Shown here piece after piece: positions 56,546 to 64,000 of a stretch of DNA of 64,000 bases. A program made the position numbers and the translations under genes. The first letter of the stretch is position 1; every line of letters starts with the position of its first letter. The notes beneath the pieces are model-generated. The model did no database searches, was not told where the DNA came from, and saw only the letters and a program-made list of their open reading frames with translations. This DNA is from Terebella lapidaria (lineage: Eukaryota; Annelida; Polychaeta; Terebellida; Terebellidae). The stretch spans positions 5,444,181-5,508,180 of the forward strand of contig OX424570.1 in NCBI GenBank assembly GCA_949152475.1, in the 5' to 3' direction.

Positions 56546-56810
56546 TACTTAAACCCGAATTTCTCAAATTGCCATTGGAGTTGAAAAGTATTTCAGACAT
56601 TTCCGGAAACTACAGACTTTCCCGGTCATTTTGGTATATGACTCGTCCTGTTACTCTTCCGGTTGATGTATCTTCATTTCTAAGCCTCTTTTGGGCCTCC
56701 GTTTGCAGGACTAATAGGTCGGTAACCTAAAAACAGGAACAAACATACGATGTACACAAAGTGACACAATATAAAATTATCATTTCATTATCTTTCTATG
56801 ACAAAAAGAT

Positions 56811-58132
56811 CAGCCCAAGGGCTAAGAAAGGTTACCGGACAAAGTTTTACATCTTAGATATTAGCCATTTTGTCCCGTGACCTTGTAAACAAGGTCAAAG
56901 GTCAAATTCAAGGTCACAAGAATATTCAGCATATTCATGTCCAAAATTGATTCCTAAGCTGCAAAATCAACAATGAGCAAGATATTAACCATTTTGTGCT
57001 CTGACCTTGGAAATGAGATCAAAGGTCAAATTCAAGGTCACGAGAATATTTAGCATATTCATGTCCACAATTGATTCCTAAGCTGCAAAATCAACAATGA
57101 GCAAGATATTAACCATTTTGTGCTCTGACCTTGGAAATGAGATCAAAGGTCAAATTCAAGGTCAGGAGAATATTCAGCATATACCACTTCCTATATGTCA
57201 ACAATTGATTGCTAGGCTTGAAAGTTGATAATAAGCAAGATATTAGGCATTTTGTGCTCTGACCTTGAAAGTGATGTCAAAGGTCAAATTCAAGGTGATG
57301 ACAACATTCAGCATATATCGTTTCCCATATGTTCACTAATATGTTCCCATATGTTCCCATATGATTCCCAAGCTGCAAAGTCGATATTAAGGGATATATC
57401 AGCCATTTTGTGCTTTGGCCTTGAAAATGAGGTCAAGGTCAAATTCAAGGTCAAGACAATATTAAGCATATATCATTTCCTATATGTCCTCAATAGATTG
57501 CAAAGCTGTAAGGTTGATAATAAGCGAGATATTAGCCATTTTGTGCTTTTACCTTGAAAATGAGGTCAAATTCAAGGTCATGACAAGATTCAGTATATAT
57601 CATTTCCTATATGTGCACAATTGATTCCTAAGCTGTAAAGTCGATAATAAGCGAGATATTAGCCATTTTGAGCTTTGACCTTGAAACTGAGGTCAGATGT
57701 CAAATTCAAGGTCACGAGAATATTCAGAATATATCATTTCCTATCTGTCCAGAATTGATTCCTAGTCTCTAATCTCAATATTAAGTGAGATATTAGGCAT
57801 AATGTGTCCCATTATGAAGCATAGGAGAATTTAACATGGGAATGTTTATGGACATAATAGGAGTACATATGAGGAGTGTTATGTATCAAAAAGAAAAAAA
57901 GTTACTGAACAGATTTTGAGAAAATGGCCGCCAAAGTCCAAAATCAGGCCTTTTTCGTCGAAAACGGCCGCCATTTTGAAAAAAATGCGAAAATCAAAAA
58001 ACTAAAAAATAACTCCTTGAATTATTTTTAAGTATTCTTGTGCAAAATTTCAGGAAAATTAAGATGACGAAGACGGACGACAGACGCAACGCCATGCCAA
58101 TAGGTTATCGGACCATAGGTCCGGTAACCTAA
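56811..58132 (-). mobile_element. GTTACCGG-family element, minus orientation (~1.32 kb)
   Basis: Starts AGCCCAAGGGCTAAGAAAGG TTACCGG, about seven 134-bp units in inverse orientation, a shortened conserved block (57840-58050), GTCC-rich end and AGGTCCGGTAACCTAA. One unit pair (56935-57170) is a near-exact local duplication of ~117 bp. Confidence 0.82.
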
Positions 58133-58143
58133 AAATGCAAATG

Positions 58144-58258
58144 TATCTGCAACTTACATAGCGGTATCATATATATATCATATACTAATAGCTTAGCTTT
58201 CATTTTTCCTCCGATCTCACACAATGCTACAAGTGGCCACAGACTCACTGTCCAACAT
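58144..58258 (-). pseudogene. Duplicated 3' end of the minus-strand gene
   Basis: Direct copy of 58313-58424. It keeps the last 13 codons in frame with changes (MLDSESVATCSIV then stop, against MSDSDSVDTSSIV) and the following ~70 bp of 3' sequence. The upstream part of the exon is not copied and no acceptor is obvious, so it is a relic or an unlikely alternative end. Confidence 0.75.
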
Positions 58259-58381
58259 TTCAAAAACTCAATATATATGCATGCAGTTCAATTCCAACGG
58301 AAAAGCAAATTTTATCTGCAACTTACATAGCGGTATCATATATCATATACTAATAGCTTAGCTTTCATTTTTCCTCCGATC

Positions 58382-58762
58382 TCACACAATGCTACTAGTG
58401 TCCACAGAGTCGCTGTCCGACATATGAGTCCCCTTGCCGTAGAACCTATGCCCATGGTGGCTAATTGCTTCGTGTATCTTGACTACTTCCTCATCTTTCC
58501 CATAGTCATATACATCAGCGCTAGCGACGGGGAAGCGCAACCTGAAGTTGGCCCTGTGCAGTGCCCGCTTAGCTGCCCGCATACGCTCGTTCACCTCCAA
58601 GTCGAGAATTCGTGGGGTCTCGATGACTGTGAGAGGGGAAGAGACGGCAGTGTCAAGACGAGGCAGTTGCCACATGATCTCTTTTGCTTCTGTCAGCGGG
58701 AGACTTGTGCCTGTCAGCTGCTTGGGAATGCTGGGTGACCGCGGTGTTCTCAGCAATGGTAG
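58382..58762 (-). CDS. Terminal exon of the minus-strand gene
   Basis: Acceptor (minus strand) TTGATTAAACAG then LPLLRTPRSPSIPKQLTG; 126 codons and stop TGA (58382-58384). GC content and codon regularity stand out from the surrounding AT-rich repeats. The last four residues SSIV have Ser at -2 and Val at 0, a class I PDZ ligand pattern. Confidence 0.75.
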   Translation of the reverse strand, partial: LPLLRTPRSPSIPKQLTGTSLPLTEAKEIMWQLPRLDTAVSSPLTVIETPRILDLEVNERMRAAKRALHRANFRLRFPVASADVYDYGKDEEVVKIHEAISHHGHRFYGKGTHMSDSDSVDTSSIV

Positions 58763-59252
58763 CTGTTTAATCAAAAACTTTTGATGAATCAATACTGTAT
58801 AGTATAGTGCCCCATTCGTGCCACAAAAAAAGGGTTTTTTTTCTTAGCTCATAGCCTCATACATATAACAGGTCATACACAATAGTATTGTGTGTGACCT
58901 GTTTTATCACACGCCAAAAGATTCTCACAGCCATAGCCAATCTAGCCGTTCTGTGCTCTATAGAACGTGACACATTGTATTTCACTAATAACACGGCACG
59001 TTTGTATTTTCCTGAAACACATAATACATTTGTGTTTACTAATGAGTTGCATATACTAGAAGTATATAGAGATTACGTTGATGTTAATTATATTTAGTTT
59101 TGTTGAGTCATCTTTCCAATCTTAAAATCTCAACCGTCCTTATCGATTTTGAAGTTGGAGAGCACCTCTGGAGGGGCCATGTTTATCTAATCCATAGACG
59201 GGTCAAGTATGTGTCGGTGTGGGTGTGTGGGGTCAAGTATGTGTCGGTGTGG

Positions 59253-59283
<31 letters not shown>

Positions 59284-62200
59284 GGTTGAGGACGGTCACA
59301 AATTGGGTTTATTGCGAGAGAGTTTGTGTGGAATTTAAACTGAAGAGAGGCGAGAAGCTACCACATTGCCTTCTAAAAAAGGCTCTGGCTTCAGGAGTCC
59401 TTTCAGAGAATGGGACCAACACTCTCAGCTATTGATTGATGTTCTTCGGGCTCAATTCAGATCGCTCCGGACCCTCAAATACCCCCCCCCCCCCGAACCC
59501 CCAATCCAGGTTCCACACTTTCAACCAGCACATATGAATAAGATAAAATTAGCCCAAGGGCTAAAAAATGTTACCGGACATTATATATTTTAGATATTAG
59601 CCTTTTGTCTCGTGACCTTGGAAATAAGGTCATTGGTCAATTCAAGGTCACGAGAATGTTCAGCATATATCATATCATTTTTGATTCCTAAGCTGTAAGG
59701 TCGATAAAAAGTGAGAGATTAGCCATTTTGTGATCTGACCTTGAAAATGAGGTCAAAGGTCAAGTTCAAAATCATGAGAATATTCAGCATATATCATTTC
59801 CTCTATGTTCACAATTAATTCCTAAGCTGTAAAGTTGATAATAAGCGAGATATTAGCCATTTTGTTCTCTGACCTGGAAAATGAGGTTAAAAGTCAAATT
59901 CAAGGTCATCCAAATATTCAGCATATATCATTTCTTATATGTTCACTATGGATTAATAAGCTGTAAAGTTGATAATAAGCGAGATATTAGCCATTTTGTG
60001 CTGTGGCCTTGAAAATAAGTTCAAGGTCAAATTCAAGGTCATGAGAATATTCAGCATATCATTTCCTATATGCCCACAATTGATTCCTAGCTGTAGAATC
60101 GATAAGTGAGATATTACCCATTTTGTCCTGTGACCTTGAAAATGAGGTCAAGGGTCATATTTAAGGTCATGACAATAATCTGCATATATCATTTCCTATA
60201 TGTTCATAATTGATTCCTAAGCTGTAAAGTCGATATGAAGCGAGATATTAGCCATTTGTCCTGTGACCTTAAAAATGAGGTCAAAGGTCAAATTCAAGGT
60301 CATCAGAATATTTGGCATATATCAATTTTTCCTATATGTCCACAATTGATTCCTAAGCTATAAAGTCGATAATAAGCGAGATATAAGCTAGTTTGTGCTC
60401 TGACCTAGAAAGTGAGGTCAGAGGTCAAGGTCACGAAAATATTCAGCATATATCATTCCCTAAATGTCCAGAATTCATTACTAGTCTCTAATCTCAATAT
60501 TAAGGGAGATATTATGCATAATGTGTCCCATTATAAAGCATAGGAGAATTTAACATGTAAAAGTCCAAAGAGTTTGGGCCAAAATGGCCAACTTCGAGCG
60601 ATTCAAGGGGAACGAAACTTATACATGTCACAGGGGTACATATGAGGAGTATTATGCATCAATCAGAAAAAAAGAACAGATTTTGAGAAAACGACCGTCA
60701 AAGTCCAAAATTGGCCGTTTTTCGTCAAAAATGGCCGCCATTTTAAAAAAAAATACGAAAATAAAAAAAAAAACAAAAAAAAAAATCTCTCTCTCGAAAT
60801 ATTTTTAGGCATTTTTGTGCAAAATTTCAGAAAGATTCGATTGTAAACTTTAAAGATAAAGATGTAGACGGACGACGACGACGGACGCAACGCCACGGCA
60901 GTAGGTAACCGGTTACCTAAAAAGGTACGCACGTTGCTTGGGGGTGTGGCAGCACTGCTAGTTTCCATGGTTAGGGCGTCAGCACCATCTGGTGAATGGC
61001 GGCCTCTCCGATTGATGTTAGTCATGGCACTGGACTTAAAGTTGTTGTCGGGTTGTATCAGCATTATTCCGTTCTCCACGATAATGTCATTGAAACTGTG
61101 AGAGACATGAATATCACAATAATCGAAGAATGCTAAACATACAGTGATCTAACAAACAAAAATAGCATCAAGGGCTAAGAGTGGTTACCAGAAAAATGTA
61201 CAGTATAGACCCATAAAAATCTGAAATGGTAATCTTTCCCAACAAATTTGGCCTGTTCGCCTCCCAACGTCATTGACGATCACACTTCAGACCGCAGCAG
61301 AGCTTCTCATATTTGAATGTGTAAGCTCTACTGTCTGAACTTAGAATTGTCTGACCAGATTTGTAGAAAACGACACCCAAAATTCAAGCTGCAGCACAAG
61401 TTAGAACCTTTCAAGTAGTGACTCTGTGTATAAAGAGTGTGTCATGGAACTGGCAGACAAAATATTTTATATGGGCATATAAATTATTGCCAAGTGGACG
61501 TCATCCAAGTACACCAGATCAAACTGATTCAAAATGTGTGCCTGTGTCAATTAAACTAGACGGATCTGTCGCTACAGGCGTGTCTCCTCTCGCGTCTTAT
61601 ATCACTGCTCCACGCAGTCAAAGGCCAGCGTTGAGAAGCCACTACACGTAAACAAAATGCTCTCTGCATTCAGCCGATTGATGTGTACAATCCGTTGAAT
61701 AATTACTTGTTTGGTTCCCGGGAAAAAAACAAAATAATTACATATCACTTACATCAAAGTGTATGGGAAGTTCTGTGTGTCTGCTCAATTGAACATTTCT
61801 TCACTTTTCTGGCCAATTCCTGTGTGTAAATGAGGATTTCAGAATTTTTGGCTGTTCACTGTAATGGAGCGGGCAACCAAACATGTCTGCGTACACAGCA
61901 ACACAGCTACTTTCTCTCCACCATGAGATTAATGTCCGTTCATTTAGTATATTCGCCAACATATTGGACTATACCGAAAAGAATGATACACGTTAGGCTC
62001 TCCAGTGAAATTTAACCTGAGAACGGGATCAAAAAAACCAAACCGATTTTGCAGGCTGAATAAATTGGTGAACAATATTTTTTAAACATTTTAATTTTAG
62101 ACATTTCCGTCGTCAGAAATAGAGTCGCGACGAACTGTAACCACTGTAATTTTCGCTGCAGCGAAATTGTTCTCGTCGCGATTTAAATACTTATAGCCGC

Positions 62201-64000
62201 GATCAAAACATTCTTGCTGCAGCGAAAATGATTATCGCCACGGCGAGAATGACCATACTTGTTAGATACTTGTTTTTCTTTCATCACCTCAAAGAGAACA
62301 AATTATTTATTATTGCAATTATCGCTGCGGCGAATATTCAGAGTAAAGTGCAATTATCGCCGCGATGGTAATTATTCTCGCTGCAGCAGAAATGTATTGG
62401 TCGCGGCAACAACGATCTTCGCTGCAGCGAGAATGTTTTGGTCGCGGCGAGAATGTTTTGTTCGCGGCGAGAATGTTTTCGCTGCAGCGAAACCGTTTTG
62501 GTCGCTACAATAAAATTGCGACAAAAACTATTCAGGAAAAAACGCATTATGGCATGAATCAGCCACCGTATTCTAAAGTATTGAATCATAGCAGCTTCTC
62601 ACGCTTGCATTAGACGTAGATTTATCTCATGGTACAAAACCTGGTGGATTAAATCTAATTTTGAGCCAGATAGCTTCATCACATTGAAACACCGTACATA
62701 AATCTCTATTTTATCCCTGGGTCGCATCTGCCCATCGACAATTAGGTTGTTCACCACTTTTCCGTCAGTAGTTGACTGACTAGACACTGACTAAATGTCG
62801 TAAGCAGCCAAACTGTTCATGGGCAGATGCGATCCAGTGTATATGTCACAGGAGATGAACTATCGCCGTTCTTAGTCACGAAATTCAGATATTAGCCACG
62901 GAATTCAGTTAACGATATCATATTCCAGTCGTGACACAAGCAATTTTAATCATATTCTGTAGTTAGCAGAACTTTTGTACATGTACAATGTATTGAGTAT
63001 GTCGTCTTATTGAGGTCAGTCTTGTCTGGTGTTATTTGTTCGAAAAACTCGAGCTTACAAGAACGATTTTTCATTGGTCAATTCTGCATTTGTTTTCTTT
63101 GTTTGCGCCAGTATTGATATATACAATCGCCACAATGTTATTATTTTAATATTTTTATATACTAGTACTCCTATTGTCAAGTTTTTGAACAGGTTTGTAC
63201 TTTTCGAACAGTTTCATACTTTTCTTGGACATTTATAAACGTTAACACATTATCTACCTGAGCTATATCTGCTCACTATTCATCACATATCTGAAAGGCG
63301 TCTTTGTAACGTTTCATTAAAACTTCCTTGACAAATAAAGAGCGCAAATAAATATATCCTACTCAATGCCTGTCAGCATCAAATTCCATTCGTGACCAAT
63401 CATATTCCTTTCGTTACGCGCATCATATTCAAATATTTTTTGACATGACGATTTCGCCAGTGTGTATAGGTGGGTAGGTAGGTATACATTTGGAAATTTA
63501 CCTATTATAGGCAATTGTCATTTTCGTGTGTGTGAACGCTTAGTATGTGGGGATTATCTCATAGTATCTATCAGCAAACACAATTCGAAACAGCAAAATA
63601 CAATCTAGATTTCTCCTGAGAAAAAGCGATGTTTTGAAGGAGAATCCATTGAGTGGTCTCAGACATGGAGGTGTTTGAATATTTCAGTCTAAAATTGTGC
63701 GATTTTCATTGAAAAATTGATACCGTTTTGAAAGAAGCGAGAATAAAAGTGAATTAATTATTTAATTATTTTCGTTCAAAATTTCACAAAGATCCGACCG
63801 CAACCCTTGACGATGAGAATTTGGAGGACCGACGATGGACGGAATGCCATGCCAATAGGTTATCGGTATCAATAGGTAATTCGGTAACCTAAATATAAAA
63901 CGTACATGGAATCCATTCTCTCATACAGTTGAACTCTTGTCAACTCCAAAGTCTCCCGATTACGTCGCCACGTCAACATGGCCTGAAATTGTGGAACATA
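58382..64000 (-). CDS. Unidentified protein, last three exons (212 aa), PDZ-ligand-like end
   Basis: Exons in coding order: 64000(or 63982)-63906, 61095-60933, 58762-58382. Phases 2/1 and 0/0 fit, and all introns are GT-AG. The visible protein begins YVPQFQAMLTWRRNRETLEL (the first six residues only if the exon runs to the window edge), continues TRVQLYERMDSIFNDIIVEN, a Ser/Thr/Pro-rich linker, then a charged helical region (EVNERMRAAKRALHRANFRL) and ends TSSIV. No domain is recognised. The FxPxxxA-like opening followed by a long cytoplasmic-looking tail and a C-terminal PDZ ligand could suit the tail of a class C receptor, but this is a weak guess; any membrane or scaffold protein tail fits as well. 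The 5' part lies outside the window. Confidence 0.65.
58763..60932 (-). other. Intron of the minus-strand gene
   Basis: Holds a GT-rich run and 19-base poly-G (59267-59285), a poly-C run near 59483-59494, and one full GTTACCGG-family element. The short plus-strand frames 58888-59593 have no recognisable domain. Confidence 0.6.
59549..60920 (-). mobile_element. GTTACCGG-family element abutting a splice donor
   Basis: Starts TTAGCCCAAGGGCTAAAAAA TGTTACCGG, about seven inverse 134-bp units, the conserved block (60540-60850) and ends GGTAACCGGTTACCTAA. Its end is ~11 bases from the donor of the minus-strand exon at 60933. Confidence 0.82.
60933..61095 (-). CDS. Penultimate exon of the minus-strand gene
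   Basis: Minus-strand acceptor CATGTCTCTCACAG-like (ctctcacag) at 61096-61104 and donor AGCAAC|GTGCGTACC. One base completes the split codon, then FNDIIVENGIMLIQPDNN and a Ser/Thr/Pro-rich stretch ending SAATPPSN. Phase 0 out. Confidence 0.7.
61096..63905 (-). other. Intron of the minus-strand gene
   Basis: Unique AT-rich sequence with the palindromic array at 62145-62525, an inverted pair GGTCGCATCTGCCCA (62720) / TGGGCAGATGCGATCC (62820), and a degraded GTTACCGG-family end at 63825-63892. No exon recognised. Confidence 0.5.
62145..62525. repeat. Palindromic GCTGCAGC / TCGCGGCGA array
   Basis: Two clusters (62145-62250, 62318-62525) of ~20-bp units alternating TTTTCGCTGCAGCGAAAA with GGTCGCGGCGAGAATG. 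The left and right borders (GTCGCGACGAACTGTAA; TTATTGTAGCGACC on the other strand) look like weak inverted ends. Strikingly GC-rich cores in AT-rich sequence. Possibly the subterminal repeats of a MITE. Confidence 0.65.
63906..64000 (-). CDS. Upstream exon of the minus-strand gene, cut by window edge
   Basis: Donor CCAT|GTACGT (63905/63904). Either an acceptor CACAATTTCAG ends at 63983, or the open frame runs through to base 64000 and adds YVPQFQ. Encodes AMLTWRRNRETLELTRVQLY ERMDS and leaves phase 2. Confidence 0.6.

Larger units (their letters stand above)
50972..56713. mobile_element. 5.74-kb inverted-repeat element with ATA target duplication
   Basis: Ends TAGTGCTGCAAAC and GTTTGCAGGACTA. 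The first and last ~170 bp are inverted copies (ACCGGAAGAGTAACAGGACG, ATATACCAAAATGACCGGG, GCAATCTGAGAAATTCGGG). ATA occurs directly outside both ends (50969-50971, 56714-56716), and the outer sequence reads on as an uninterrupted GTTACCGG-family end. A 3-bp duplication is compatible with PIF/Harbinger-type or similar transposons. No transposase frame is visible. Confidence 0.75.

Overview
This is a eukaryotic, intron-rich, AT-rich stretch packed with transposable elements and tandem repeats. There are no prokaryotic operons, no rRNA and no recognisable tRNA. The repeat style (short hairpin-ended elements with GTCC microsatellites near one end and ~134-147 bp tandem cores, an internally deleted DIRS retrotransposon, Tigger-like MITEs) together with one animal-type scaffold gene points to a marine invertebrate. 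A mollusc or other lophotrochozoan is most likely, but that is inference.

Two host genes are supported. (1) On the + strand, 20736-37726, a six-exon gene (coding 20808-37726, ~645 aa) encodes a PDZ scaffold protein of the tamalin (GRASP)/CYTIP family: class I PDZ domain, conserved post-PDZ helix, long Ser-rich tail and a C-terminal PDZ ligand (VTRL). (2) On the - strand, 64000-58382, the last three exons of an unidentified protein (212 aa visible) also end in a PDZ-ligand-like tail (SSIV). All splice phases agree for both genes.

Layout: 1-4985, an exact 2,171-bp-offset tandem duplication followed by a ~147-bp satellite. 6018-12424, a DNA transposon with an 8-bp target duplication and terminal inverted repeats made of CACAAATGTG units, holding a 4.9-kb DIRS retrotransposon (7159-12056) whose inverted repeats and internal complementary region are intact but whose genes are broken. 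12.4-14.6 kb, no gene. 14.58-18.62 kb, a 45-bp minisatellite of ~90 units. 18.6-37.7 kb, the tamalin-like gene, its introns filled by nested elements and by 35-bp and 26-bp minisatellites. 38-58 kb, nested short-element families; the clearest nests are a 5.74-kb inverted-repeat element with ATA target duplications and a 1.8-kb insertion splitting another copy. 58.4-64 kb, the minus-strand gene.

The most unusual observations are: the 26-bp minisatellite of intron 2 is built from the end of exon 2 plus its own 5' splice site, so it repeats the PDZ ligand-loop codons and the donor ~27 times; exons 2-3 are bracketed by inverted repeats (possible circular RNA); and the tamalin-like protein has a class I PDZ domain and a class I ligand at its own C-terminus, with a neighbouring gene that ends in a similar ligand.
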